In this document: piece after piece, positions 31,017 to 41,953 of the stretch | How the letters are laid out: each line of letters starts with the position of its first letter | Position numbering within the stretch: the first letter of the stretch is position 1 | Source: Penicillus capitatus | Taxonomy: Eukaryota > Chlorophyta | NCBI GenBank assembly: GCA_965649825.1 | Contig: OZ287696.1 | Location: 558,001-622,000, forward strand | Direction of reading: 5' to 3' | DNA: 64,000 nucleotides | Notes under the pieces: model-generated | Database searches by the model: none | What the model was told of the DNA's origin: nothing | What the model saw: the letters and a program-made list of their open reading frames with translations, nothing else | Position numbers and translations under genes: made by a program

Positions 31017-31946
31017 TTAAATGGCCATTTCACGAACACAAGGAAACCAATAGAGACGTATCCCACTTGGATCGCCATCGTCCACCATGGCCAGACCATC
31101 CTTGAGCAGTTCCTGTCCTTGCAGCATATTGAGTGAGATGTGAGAAATGCAAGAGTGACCTGTAATGTGTGATCGATGCGATGCTCAGTCCATCGAGCCT
31201 CTTGAATGAGGAGAGGTTTGGAGACATACCCTGTCCGCTGTGCAAACTCGAGAACATGGGTTTTGTCGGTATTCAGCTCCTGGGGCACAGATTTGACAAG
31301 AGTGTGACGGCCGACGGTGATCAGTTCGAATCCATGTCCCAGAACTCGGATCTTGCTGATGGCTGTTTTCATGTCATCGATAGTGATCGGTTCCGCTGTC
31401 GAGCCACGTCGACGTTGAACATATCTGCGGACAAATTGAAGAAGTGTGAGAAATGGAGGTCACACTTATGAAGTGCATGAATGTCCATGAATCCTCCATT
31501 CGCCATCCGATTGGCAAGACATGCATCCACAATCTGGACGGCCAGTTCATAGTAGAAATCTCCAATTCCTAACAACTTCGTCCAGTAGCCCTGTCACATC
31601 ATGTCACACTTTCGCTCTCATGCAAGCAGGATGTTTGTACTTTGTTCGACGCCAGAGGATCCACGCCAATTTTGGCACACATGGTTTGAAACTGAGCTCT
31701 GAAGACGGGGTCTTTGCGGATATCCTGTTTGTGTTTCAGTGCAAATTCCTCCAAGCTCTTCTTGAAAGTCTCCATCTGAGACTTCATCTGTTTGGCTCTC
31801 TGTGCCTTTGTTTGTTCTCCAATCGCTTGGAATTGCTCCTGTCAGTATCTCGCAGAGATAGATGTTCCTGGAGCTGGCCATAGTCACGATTCTACCCGTG
31901 CTTTGCTTTTTTGATGGAGTCCCGCCACTCCTGGACGACGCCTCAT
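31017..31946 (-). CDS. SNF8: SNF8/VPS22, ESCRT-II subunit
   Basis: SNF8 forms ESCRT-II with VPS25 and VPS36 in endosomal sorting. The product begins MRRRPGVAGLHQKSKAR and continues with KSQMETFKKSLEEFALKHKQ, CAKIGVDPLASNK, GIGDFYYELAVQIVDACLAN, DDMKTAISKIRVLGHGFELI, LVKSVPQELNTDKTHVLEFA and the C-terminal winged helix GLAMVDDGDPSGIRLYWFPC. All blocks are in family order. Five introns were placed. The one at 31591-31640 ends TGATGTGACAG, and the last, 47 nt with acceptor GGACAG, restores the frame. The divergent ALDH gene starts 85 bp away. Confidence 0.93.
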
Positions 31947-32031
31947 TATATCAACTCTTTAATACGGATGAATAGAGATGCAGATGCTATTCTTGTGAAT
32001 TCCTGTATTGACGTCGGTTTGAAATTCCGCG
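31947..32031. promoter_or_regulatory. 85-bp divergent intergenic region
   Basis: Lies between the SNF8 start and the ALDH22-like start, which point away from each other. Presumed shared promoter region; no specific element identified. Confidence 0.35.
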
Positions 32032-34204
32032 ATGGAGTTGCTGCAACCGAACGTCTCGGCGGAGATTACTGTGCCGATTGTGCTTTGCTTTTCAGTGGTA
32101 TTGGTGCTCTTGTGGCTGCTGAAGCACATTGGCGCGCTTGATGTCATTCCTTCGATCGTCGTCTCCCCTCCAGACCGTGCGAAGATCATTCATTACGAAA
32201 AGAGTGGGGACGCGGAAGTTTTGTAGTTGGGAAAAAGACCGAGGTCTATGATCCCGAAGAAGAATTTCCCAATAACGTTATTCCTTGCTATGATCCGGCA
32301 ACAATGGAGTTCTTGGGAACGATGCCGGCCATGAATGCAGCTGAAGTGCATCCCTCTTTTCACACTCATAGTTGTCTGATGTGACATCCAGGTCGGCGGC
32401 ATCGTTGAAGATGCATGGATTGCAGCCAAGGCAATCAACACTGCCCTGTAGAAATGCATTTTAGTTCATGTCGTTGACCTCTAGGCTTGGAAACGTTCAT
32501 CCTTTCGTCAGAGAAAGGCCGTCCTCAGAGTTCTCTTGAAGTTCATTGTGGATAATCAAGAGGCCATTTGCCAGTGAGCATGTCCATCCAATGCATATCC
32601 GTCATAAAGCATATGAGTGCCATTTAGGGTCTCAGCCCGAGATTCTGGGAAGCCGATGGTGGATGCAGCCTTTGCTGAAGTTTTCTGTACGTGTGAGAAA
32701 ATCTGGTGGTTGCTCAGAGAAGGCGAAGGCGTCTTGAGACCCGATTATCGCTCAGCAGGGATCATGATGTTCTACAAAGCCCCCAGAGTCGAGTTTGTCC
32801 CTGTGGGTGTCGTTGGGGCTATTGTTCCGTGGAACTATCCGTTTCACAACATCCTCAATCCCATCACGGCGGCGATCTTCTCAGGCAACGCCATCGTTGT
32901 CAAAGTCTCGGAGCACGCCTCGTGGTCTGTAAAGTACTATTCCGCCATCATCGAGGCTGCTCTGAAGGCGACAGGAGCACCAACAGATTTGGTGAAATTC
33001 GTTACTGGATACGGAGAAGCCGGCCGTGCTCTGGTGTCATCAAAATTGGGAAAGATCGTCTTCGTGGGGTCGACACAGATTGGACGCTCTGTCATGCGAA
33101 CAGCTGCAGAGAGACTGACCCCTGTGGTGATGGAACTGGGAGGCAAAGATGCTCTGATCATCTGTGATGATGCCAACTTGGATCAAGTACAATGCCACAA
33201 AAAACACAAGAGATGGCACCATCCCTGAGATGCAGGTGATACCAACGGCAATGAGAGCAGCCTATCAAGCATGTGGTGCGAACTGCATGGGAGGAGAGCG
33301 CTTTATCGTGCAGGAATCAGTTTTCGAAACGTTCGTCGAACGCATCGTGGCCATCATCCGTCAAATGCGTCAGGGTCCACCTCTGGGAGATCAGCTGGTC
33401 GATTGTGGGGCCATTTGCATGCCTGGTCTAAGAGAAAAGGTCCACATCGTCCACATGTGCACTCTTCTACCTATGCACCGGAGATGTTCTGTTTCAGATT
33501 GACAGCTTAGTGCGAGAGGCTGTCTCTCAGGGAGCTAAGATCCGAGCAGGCGGTTCTCTTCCAGAAGGCAGCGGACAATTCTATCCACCCACCGTTCTCA
33601 CTCACGTCACACCTCACATGCGCATTTGGAAGGAGGAAGTCTTTGGACCTGTCACGGCTTCATCTTTATTCTCTGTTTGAAACGGTGGCCTTAGGTCATG
33701 GTGATCGTTCCTTTTCGGACAGACGAAGAGGCGATCGATCTGGCAAACAACTGTGCGTTTGGCTTGGGCTCCAATGTCTTTTCATCTGATCTGAACCGTG
33801 CCAATGCCATTGGTGCCCAGCTGGAGGCCGGAATGCTGTCCATCAATGACTTTGCCACGACCTACATGTGTCAGTCTCTTCCATTTGGCGGCGTCAAGGA
33901 CAGCGGCTTCGATAAATTCGCTGGCGTCGAAGGACTCAGAGGACTCTGCACGGCCAAGTCCATCAGCGAAGATCGATTTCCATCGATCATGAACACACAG
34001 ATGCCGCCTCTTCTGCAGTATCCCGTCCAGTCCAGAGCATTCGAATTCGTATCTGGTCTCACCAAGATGTTCTACTATCCAGGTGTGCTTGCTTGTCTGC
34101 TGCTTGACGCACGTCGCTTTGCAGGACTGCGCCAACGTCTGGAGGGGTTGATGACTGTGATCCGGTGTTCAATGGATCGAGGGGAGAAACGCAAAGATGC
34201 TTAA
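32032..34204 (+). CDS. ALDH22A1-like: ALDH22-like membrane-anchored aldehyde dehydrogenase
   Basis: NAD(P)-dependent aldehyde dehydrogenase. An N-terminal anchor ([20 protein letters not shown]) precedes the catalytic domain, as in plant ALDH22A1. The closest-family blocks are [55 protein letters not shown] (general base Glu) and [10 protein letters not shown] (catalytic Cys, with GQNCAGAERF the usual form). The C-terminal half has [34 protein letters not shown] and [20 protein letters not shown]. Introns include 32346-32391 (ending TGATGTGACATCCAG) and a GC-AG intron at 32443-32484. The tail after the catalytic domain matches the ALDH22 extension ([13 protein letters not shown]). The substrate is unknown. 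Confidence 0.93.
32443..32484 (+). other. GC-AG intron (42 nt) in the ALDH22-like gene
   Basis: Donor GCCCTG, acceptor CCTCTAG. It joins AKAINT to [15 protein letters not shown] in frame at the right length for the family; the nearby GT donor gives the wrong phase. Confidence 0.65.
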
Positions 34205-34564
34205 ATTTGTGGCTCCATCTTTACAACCATTCTTTATTCGACCATTGCAGTATACAATGCCTAAAGTTGAATCCCTACATCTAGTTGGAACCGTCAAGTT
34301 CCCGTAAAACTGGCCTTCCCCCAGAAGACAAGAATTTGCAGCTTGTCATCTCCTGATTGGACAGAGCGCAAGAATGAGACAGGGAATGAGTGTACAGGGA
34401 GACAGTGCAAGCAAAGTCATTCATTTCATCCCTAACACCGTCCGTAGCTTGGCTGCATCATGAGTTCTGAACAACAGCTTGGCACATGAATCAAGGTATT
34501 CTATCGTAAAAGTGGTTGGTTGACTGGCTAAGTCTTGCCTGGATGGCAAAGAAAATCAAAGACG
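34205..34564. other. convergent intergenic region, 360 bp
   Basis: Between the stops of the ALDH22-like and NF-YA genes. No coding signal seen; presumably the two 3' untranslated regions. Confidence 0.5.
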
Positions 34565-35421
34565 TTAGGTACTATGGACCGAAGCCGAGGGCTCGCTGCT
34601 TATATCCGTCGTGCTCTCCTCCGTTTTCACTTTGGAAATGAAACGGCCATGCGCGTTTCTGAGCCTTTTCGTTGCATGTCTATGACGAGACTCATGCAAA
34701 TATTTCTAACAGACACCAAACAGAAGACACTCACATTCCTTCCATCCAACAAAGGCAACGCACTTTTCGAACGAGGACTCCTTGATTTGCTTTTATGAGC
34801 TTGGCCCTCTGAATACGTCGCCGTAAGATTCCGTGGTACTGTTTAGCATTGACATAGACTGGACCGTCCCTTCCATGAAAGGAACGCAGACGTCCTGTAT
34901 ACGTATAAAAGAGAGGCTACACACAAGAACGCATTTACGAGTGAACATATGCGGGACACTTGCCAAGAGAGTATCCGAGTAGAAGCGGCACAGGACGGCA
35001 TTGAAATGCTCGATGGCGTGCTGTGCATCACACCGTATGGATGAGTGGCTTCTCGACGAAGCGTGTCGCATCATGCTACCTGCGTTTCGGCATCGGCCTG
35101 GCCTTGGGTCACCGCCGGTAGAATGAAGGGTTGTGGTCGCGTTTGTGCCCCTATAGACATTCCGACGTTTCTGCGCATTTCTGTCGGGTCCAGACCTGCC
35201 GTGGATAGCACAGTGCCGTAAGCGGCGTTACTGATCGTCCACCAACGACTATCGTGACGGCGTCCGTGAGGCGGCTCCTCAGATGGTGTCGTCCTCGACA
35301 ACGGCGTCATGGGTCTCATAGGCATCGTATAGTGGCCGCCTTGAGTGCCTGGAATAAGTGAGGTGAAGTCACGTTTGAATTCCATTCCAAAACAGTGCAG
35401 CTCCGTTGGACAGTCTGTCAT
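34565..35421 (-). CDS. NFYA: NF-YA, CCAAT-binding transcription factor subunit
   Basis: NF-YA joins the NF-YB/NF-YC dimer and reads the CCAAT box. Both conserved helices are present after splicing: GPVYVNAKQYHGILRRRIQR plus AKL (subunit association), and KYLHESRHRHATKRLRNAHG plus RF (DNA contact). The linker between them is shorter and more divergent than usual (IKANQGVLVRK). The N-terminal region from the ATG at 35421 is Pro/Thr/Met-rich (MPMRPMTPLSRTTPSEEPPH) and the C-terminus is acidic and Ser-rich (KTEESTTDISSEPSASVHST). The intron between the two helices is about 58 nt. The join after AET near 35080 may use a GC donor. It shares a 72-bp divergent promoter with the JMJ21-like gene. Confidence 0.88.
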
Positions 35422-35493
35422 TTGTCTGTTTCCTGGACAACTGCCGAGTTAAATTCCGACGAGTTAGCGGCGAAATGAAGTCGTGAAAAGGAG
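35422..35493. promoter_or_regulatory. 72-bp divergent intergenic region
   Basis: Separates the NF-YA start (minus) from the JMJ21-like start (plus). Presumed bidirectional promoter. No CCAAT box was noticed despite the neighbour being a CCAAT-binding protein. Confidence 0.35.
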
Positions 35494-38400
35494 ATGCAAC
35501 AGATCTGTCCATTATTTTGGCGCAGGATACCGAAAAGTCCACCGTACATTCGCTCGATGAGTCGTCACTTGAGCGAAGAGCCAGACGTCGGTTTGCTGGG
35601 ACTCCCACACGACGTTCTGTGCTATGTACTGGAGAGATTGAATGGAAAGGAGATATGTCGACTGGCCCAAACGTGCAAGGGGCTGAGGATCTTCTGTCGA
35701 GAAGAGCCATTATGGATGATGGTTGCCGCGAAGCAGTCACATCGCATTCTGATCTGGAAGGATTCGTGGTTTCGCACTGCGGTTAACGCGATAATGTAAG
35801 CAGACAGAATCCCTGAATCGAATGTATGTCCGCTACAGGGGAGACGGCATTGATCTAGCGGGATTTGCAGAACTGCCACCATTGAATGGATTTGCTTCGG
35901 ATTTCCTCTACAGAAGATGGTATCGGCGTCACATAGATGTCGCCATGTTCATTCCAGATCTTTATGGCGGCGGGTCTGTGGCCAGAGAATCGGCTACACA
36001 GTTAAGTGTACAGGACTTTGTGGAGCGATATGACAAAGGCTGCCGACCTGTTGTCTTGACAGATATTCCACAATTCGAAAAAGGTTCGTCCAATAGAGTC
36101 CGTCGGATTTGTGGAAAAGCCGTTGTGTGCGAGAAGTGATGAGATGGAATTTGGATACATTAAGAGAGCACTATGGTGATGTGACGTTTTTTGTTGGCGG
36201 CTTTGCAGAATCTACGCACGAAATGACGCTTCAGAACTATGTCGAGTACGCTGAAGAGCAACGAGATGAGGATCCACTCTATCTCTTCGAGCCAGAGATC
36301 GCGAGCAAGACACCAGCCGTCATCAAAGACTACACCCTGCCACATTTCTTCGCTGACGATCTCATGTCGTTGCTGAGTCTCTCGCTACACACAATCTGCT
36401 GATGTGACGTCTCCATGTCTTATAGACGAAGCAGATCGCCCGTCACATCGATGGATCTTGATCGGACCACCACGTTCTGGCTCCTCTTGGCATTTGGATC
36501 CCTGGCACTCCAGTGCATGGAACCTGCTCATTGCAGGTACAAAGAAGGAACGTGTTCATTGTCTGGCTGCCAAATGATGAAGTGTATGAATGCATGTGTG
36601 TGTCTGTCAGGAAAGAAGAGGTGGGCACTCTATCCACCAGGAAAACTGCCTCCCGGTGTCCGGTGTCATCTTGATCCACAGAACAACTCAACAGAGATAG
36701 ACTGCAAATGTGGCACGGCACTTCAGTAATCCCCTTTGTTAATTTTGACGCCGAAAACGAGCGTGGCTTGAAGGTGGTTCTTGGAAGTGCTGCCATACTT
36801 GAGGGAAAGTGAACGGCCAATGGAGTTTGTTCAGAATCCAGGCGAGACGGTGTTCGTTCCCCATGGATGGTGGCATTGTGTTCTGAATCTCGAAATGACC
36901 GTTTGTGTAAGGAAACATGTTTCCGATAACCGAAAACGACGTCTGTTGGCTTTTAGGTCACACAGAACTTCTTATCGCGTTCGAATTTGACAAGCGCCAT
37001 GACACTCTTCTCCAAAGGAGCTGCTTCCTACTACTCAGACATCTACCCCGTCCGAAACTCCATATCGATAACCCCTTCGCACCATCTGCTGCCAAGACTG
37101 TGCTCTAACTGGGCCGGACTGTTGGGCAGAGCAGTCTGGGAGCGATGTCCGGAACTTCGAGTCATCCTCCGTCTGTATGGAATACTCACTGATCGTGAAC
37201 GTGGTTCGTTGCAGGATGAACTGCGGCTGTGTGTCCAGGATCACATGTTCGGTTGCGAGATTCGGAAGTGTCTTGATGAGATCTGTGCACATCATGACTT
37301 GCCGTCTCCCGAAAAACGAGATGTGTTTCCGCTCTCGGCAACATCCAATCTGTTGTATCGCGTGCAGTCCTTCGTGATCAAGATCTTTCTCCACAAGGCA
37401 AGTGGATTTCAGTATCAGAAGGCCTACCCATTCTCTCGATGGCCTATTTAGAATCCGTTGAATTCCTGCGTCCAGCAGTCAGCGGAAGCATCATCTCTAT
37501 TGGCAATTCAGCAAGCGTTGCCTTCTGCGGCATCTCACTGTCCATCATACATAGCAAGTGGCATTGTCGACATTCCAACAAAAAATGGAGAGGGGATCGA
37601 AGCACCGTACATCGTTATGACGCATTGCGAAGGACAGCAGATCGTGTTCAGTATGAGATACCGGCATGGGTTGCAGCAGGAGGAACTTGCCAAGGAATTG
37701 GGCTTGCTCATCGCCGATGTCCACACACGGACCATGCAACTGCCTTCCACATTGGAGGACCAATCTTCGGCCGATCCCGTCTCCGGTACCGATTCAGTCC
37801 AATTCAAGGATCTGAGATCAACACTGACATGGATTCAATCACGGGTCACTTCGTGTGGAACCTTCTTTCAGGCTCAGGATCCGAACCGAGTCTGGAGTGC
37901 ATATCTTCACAGCAAGATCTCTCTTTTGACGTCGCCTCAGCCATTGCATGTTCAAGCCCTTGGCGATTTTACCCTTTCCTCGGAGCAGTATCTATTTAAA
38001 GATGTTGCAGCGAGGTGGAGTCCATTCCTACAATTCCTGGAATGGAGACACGGCGTGGTTCTCTACAGCCCATCCGAGACGCATTTGCCAACGCACCTCC
38101 AGAAACAGCTGAAATCATTCTTACCTGCCAGGATGGAGACACTATTGCCCAAGGCAGATCCCATCACTGGAACACGGCCGCCACCTGTTCTGCTTCATGG
38201 TGACTTGACAGAAGACAATATCCTTATGGGAGAGGCACAGCCACAACAGTTGTCTTTGATCGATTTTGGAGATGCGAGCTTTGGGGATCCGCTCTATGAT
38301 TTTGTTGCTCTTTCACTGTCATCACTGCGAAGCGATCCGTCCCTGATCGACACCTTTAGCGTTGTCTACTGGAGTAAGTGGAGAGAAAGCATCGGCAGAG

Positions 38401-38597
38401 ATCTTTGGACGGCATGGAACGCATCGAGGGCATATCCATTGTCCTACTACGTCATGTGCTATGCCCTCCTTCACGAAGACAACACCATGGGATGGCTCTT
38501 TGAGACGCACCCTGATTTCAGAGATCTGACAACACTAAGTGAAATTCAAGAAAAGATCTGGTGCTCGTTAGATCGATTTTCTCAAAGCGTTTACTGA
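35494..38597 (+). CDS. F-box + JmjC + kinase-like fusion protein (JMJ21-like)
   Basis: One gene encodes three modules, as in Arabidopsis JMJ21 (At1g78280). First is an F-box (LLGLPHDVLCYVLERLNGKE and ICRLAQTCKGLRIFCREEPL). Next is a JMJD6-like JmjC oxygenase: WILIGPPRSGSSWHLDPWHS with iron-binding His-x-Asp, KKRWALYPPGKLPPGV, and NPGETVFVPHGWWHCVLNLE with the distal His. The C-terminal module is aminoglycoside-phosphotransferase-like, with VLLHGDLTEDNILMG and LSLIDFGDASFGDPLYDF. Introns include 36377-36425, with GATGTGACG before the acceptor, and an apparent GC-AG one near 37400. Predicted to hydroxylate a protein inside a ubiquitin ligase; substrates are unknown. An alternative start is at 35557. 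Confidence 0.88.
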
Positions 38598-38703
38598 CGA
38601 TGGGAGGGCATTGAATGGAAAGGAGACATGGTTCACATGCCATTGAAAACGCAAGTTGTTCAACGCAACTGACAGTCCTTGTCATCCATGACACAATGCA
38701 AAC

Positions 38704-40467
38704 TCAACGTCCACATTTTGTACAAAGTTGACCGATCGTGCTCAATTTGACCATGCTGCCATCTGTCATTCTGGCAGGCGATGGAAAATAGTCCGTCCGC
38801 ATGACTGGCAACAGTACGTGTTCGACAAGAGATGATACATCTTCATATGGACTTTCCGCAAGAAGGTCTGTTACGCTGAACAGCTGAGCAAAAACGTCAG
38901 CTAGGTGCGAGATCGAGCTTCCGGCCTCCAACGACGACAGACGTTCTGCCAGGGCGACCAACAGATGAGGAATTTTGTGGAGATGAAGTGGACAAGACGC
39001 TAAGGGCAGCGGAACCGAATGCAGAACTGTACTCTCAGAGATGTCTAACAGGAACGTCTCCCGCAACTGCTTCCTCCAGCGCACCAACATCTCTGTCAGA
39101 TCTGCAACATTCCTTCCACATCTCGCAGAGCCGTTTCCTTCTCGAACGGGAGACATCTCTTTCAGAGCCGCCTGTATCGCGTCCGAAAGAGCGATGGGCG
39201 GTTCGAGGCGTTTGCAATGGACGGGTCTTCTCAGAATCTGACAAAAGAAGTCCTGCACCAGAATGCAGATGTCCATCATATAGATCCCATTCTCGAAATG
39301 AACAAAGACATATCTCTCCCCTGTCGTTCCAACATACTGGTGTCCAGCGATGACCCGTCTCCCTTCTTCGTGTACCAAATGTTCTGGTATGGATGCATCT
39401 TGCAGTGACACAAGAGGCATACTCTCCATAGACACAAACTTTGCCGTCCTGACTGGTGAGAAGGACTTCAGCTGCGCATGGACACGCGATGTGATATTCT
39501 GGATGACGTCATCTTTCCAGAGAAACTCGACCTCCCGTTTTGTAGGATGGACATTGACATCGACACATGAATGCGGTATCTGAATGCTCAAATACACAAC
39601 CGGTATCCTTTTCGGCAGCAATGCAGTGTAGAGTGCCTGGATCGCCCGTTTCAATGGTGCACAGGTGACACACCGGCCGTTGATAAACAAGAACACAGAT
39701 TGCATACGTCTCAGTCGCTCAGCGCTTCCGATCCATCCATCCAGACGCAAAACAGATGGAGTGGGATTGGACACTGTCTGTTCTGGATAGGCAAACGTCG
39801 CCTCCATCCACTGTCCATTTCGACCAGCTTCGCAGCCAAAGATACGGGAGACCCTGTCCACGCGACTCTCATCTCGTCGGATTCGCAGCTCCGCTGTCCT
39901 CTTCTCTTCGCGTTTGATGATAAACCCGACCCCATACGAATGCAGGGCATAGCCGTGGATCACATCCAGGTATCGCATCGTCTCTTCCTTCGCTCGCAAG
40001 GGATCACGAGCAAAGAGATCGCAAACAGAGACGGTTGTGCCGTCGAGAGCTGCAGCGGGGACAGGGATGTCATGCATCTCGCCGTCGACGTAAAAGGCAC
40101 GAAATCCACAGGGTGAAGTGGTCGTTCGTGTCGTAACCGTCACGCAGGATACATAACTGACACTACACAGCGCTTCTCCTCGAAACCCGAGCGTCTCGAT
40201 CTGCTTCAATTCGTCAAATGTACGAATCTTCGAAGTCGTGTGTCTTCGGCAGAGAACTGGCAGATCTTCAAACCGGATGCCGTGTCCATTGTCGCGAATC
40301 TGGAATCCATCAGCAGCGAAGAGAATCTCGATTTCCGTGGCCTTAGCGTCCAGACTGTTCTCGAGTAATTCTTTCAAAGCACACGATGGCTTCTCGATCA
40401 CTTCGCCTGCAGCGATGCGATGCACAGTGGAGAGCGGAAGTTCGCGGATAACGGGGGTCTGCTCCAT
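38704..40467 (-). CDS. MLH1: MLH1, MutL homologue, intronless
   Basis: MLH1 pairs with PMS-type partners in DNA mismatch repair. The GHKL ATPase motifs are intact: HRIAAGEVIEKPSCALKELL, ENSLDAKATEIEI, DNGHGIRFEDLPVLCRRHTT, SKIRTFDELKQIETLGFRGE and ALCSVSYV. The transducer domain has SVFLFINGRCV and VDVNVHPTKREVEFLWKDD. The C-terminal dimerisation part (HQYVGTTGERYVFVHFENGI, YFPSPARM) follows after an unusually short linker. Total length is 587 residues, against about 750 in animals and plants. It ends CTKCGR, where MLH1 orthologues usually end FERC. The gene is one exon. The assignment rests on N-terminal similarity and the MLH1-type C-terminal domain. Confidence 0.9.
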   Translation of the reverse strand: MEQTPVIRELPLSTVHRIAAGEVIEKPSCALKELLENSLDAKATEIEILFAADGFQIRDNGHGIRFEDLPVLCRRHTTSKIRTFDELKQIETLGFRGEALCSVSYVSCVTVTTRTTTSPCGFRAFYVDGEMHDIPVPAAALDGTTVSVCDLFARDPLRAKEETMRYLDVIHGYALHSYGVGFIIKREEKRTAELRIRRDESRVDRVSRIFGCEAGRNGQWMEATFAYPEQTVSNPTPSVLRLDGWIGSAERLRRMQSVFLFINGRCVTCAPLKRAIQALYTALLPKRIPVVYLSIQIPHSCVDVNVHPTKREVEFLWKDDVIQNITSRVHAQLKSFSPVRTAKFVSMESMPLVSLQDASIPEHLVHEEGRRVIAGHQYVGTTGERYVFVHFENGIYMMDICILVQDFFCQILRRPVHCKRLEPPIALSDAIQAALKEMSPVREGNGSARCGRNVADLTEMLVRWRKQLRETFLLDISESTVLHSVPLPLASCPLHLHKIPHLLVALAERLSSLEAGSSISHLADVFAQLFSVTDLLAESPYEDVSSLVEHVLLPVMRTDYFPSPARMTDGSMVKLSTIGQLCTKCGR

Positions 40468-40512
40468 GTTGATGAATGATTTCGTTCGTCATCTGTCGCG
40501 TCAACAATACCG
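40468..40512. promoter_or_regulatory. 45-bp divergent intergenic region
   Basis: The MLH1 and SWAP start codons are only 45 bp apart in opposite directions, so any promoter must be shared or lie inside coding sequence. Confidence 0.4.
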
Positions 40513-41917
40513 ATGGATTTGGAAGTTGTTGGCCACCGCGTCATTCTCACGCGTGACAACAAGGCCTCTGAGAATAACGCATCCGAAAAACACTTGCTAA
40601 CAATCGGAGACGTTTCGGTGGATCGATATGACGTGCGTCTGCTCTTAACATCAGCATCTCTCGAGGACACTCCCTCCAAGGGGGATTTCTCGGAGGCTTC
40701 ATGCAATGTCGAAGAAGAACTGCTGGATGCCGAACGCTATAGAGATTTGGAGGAAGATGCAGAAAAAACGACGGGAGAAGATTCGATGAGAGAGGATGGT
40801 CCTTATGACGGATGCTTTCGTCCGTCATTTGCGATACCTGAAGACGTCCAGAGTTCTGTCCCCCTTTCAGAAAGACAGCATCAGGTGCAACTGTCTATAC
40901 GGGCAGCGACGGAACAATGCATTGTGGCAGTTGATTCTGAAAACGGCTCAGTTTGTGGCGGCGGAAGGGGGCCAAGCAGAAGTGGTCCTCAAAGTGCAAC
41001 AGGGACCCGACTCGAAGTTCTCTTTTCTGTTCGAAGATCATGACCACTATCGCTACTATAAATGGCTGTGCCAAGATCCAACGGTTTTCTACGATCCGCA
41101 TCGACGGCGATCATTTCTGTTCGTTTCTCAGGTTGTGTGTCGCCGGGGTCCCAATCGATTTCGTGCCGTGTTGAGTGAGGAAGGGTCTTCTCGCTTTTCA
41201 GAGGTCGCGTTTGGAAAGCGTGAGAAGAATGAAGAGGTAATGAGAACTTGATAAGAAACTAGACACAGGATTTGTGGAGTGATGGATCATGGAGATGCAC
41301 ATGCTTGCAGAAGTGACATAGATTTCGCAGGGGTTTGACAGCAGCTTGGACGAAGGCATGCGTCCTATCCGTGTGACCATTCTCGAAACTGGATGACTTT
41401 ATGTATCTGTAGGGACACACAGAGGATTCTTGGCATCGACTCAAAGACTGCCTCCACTCTGCGCGCATCCACAGAAAGAAAACAGATCCGACAAAGCGCT
41501 CCCCTCGACAGCCTTCGATCAGAGAGAAGAGTACGATACCGTCGAATGACGTGACAGCGACAGAGCGGGAAAGCCGCCCTAGTACAGAAGATTCTTGTCG
41601 AGTGCGCATGAGAAAGCGTCGATTGCATGATGTGACGGACAACAACATCCGAGAAGGGAAGGAGAAATCGCCTAATCAATCAGCGGAAGTCGCACCATCC
41701 CTTCCTCCAGCGAATCGACAAGAATTAAAGAAGTGTGATGTCACTCATTATCCTCTCCGATGCGAAGCTGTTGCATACCAGGGCCAGAATTCGTCAGATT
41801 CTGCGTCGAAAACAGCAGGAGCATATGAGACACATTCACACCGACCGAAGAGGCATGGATGCGGTTGCAGATCATAAAAAGGCTTTTGAGAACGATGATG
41901 ATGTGACGGATTTGTGA
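40513..41917 (+). CDS. SFSWAP-like: SWAP-type (SURP domain) splicing regulator
   Basis: The N-terminus fits the DRY-EERY domain of suppressor-of-white-apricot proteins: VVGHRVILTRDN near the start, GDVSVDRYDVRLLL, then EEELLDAERYRDL. A SURP domain follows (LILKTAQFVAAEGGQAEVVL, FSFLFEDHDHYRYYKWLC). The C-terminal part is Arg/Ser/Glu-rich and ends RARIRQILRRKQQEHMRHIH and a short acidic tail. A 28-nt intron at 41740-41767 is needed to keep the last two exons in frame. Exons between 41250 and 41550 were not resolved. Members regulate alternative splicing, which is interesting given the intron features of this genome. Confidence 0.8.
41740..41767 (+). other. 28-nt mini-intron in the SWAP gene
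   Basis: Donor GTCACT, acceptor GCGAAG. Removal joins RQELKKCD to LLHTRARIRQILRRKQQ. Both flanking frames end quickly if it is retained, and 28 is not a multiple of three. Confidence 0.65.
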
Positions 41918-41953
41918 CAGACAGACAGACGAACGGCGATTCTTGTTGACAAG

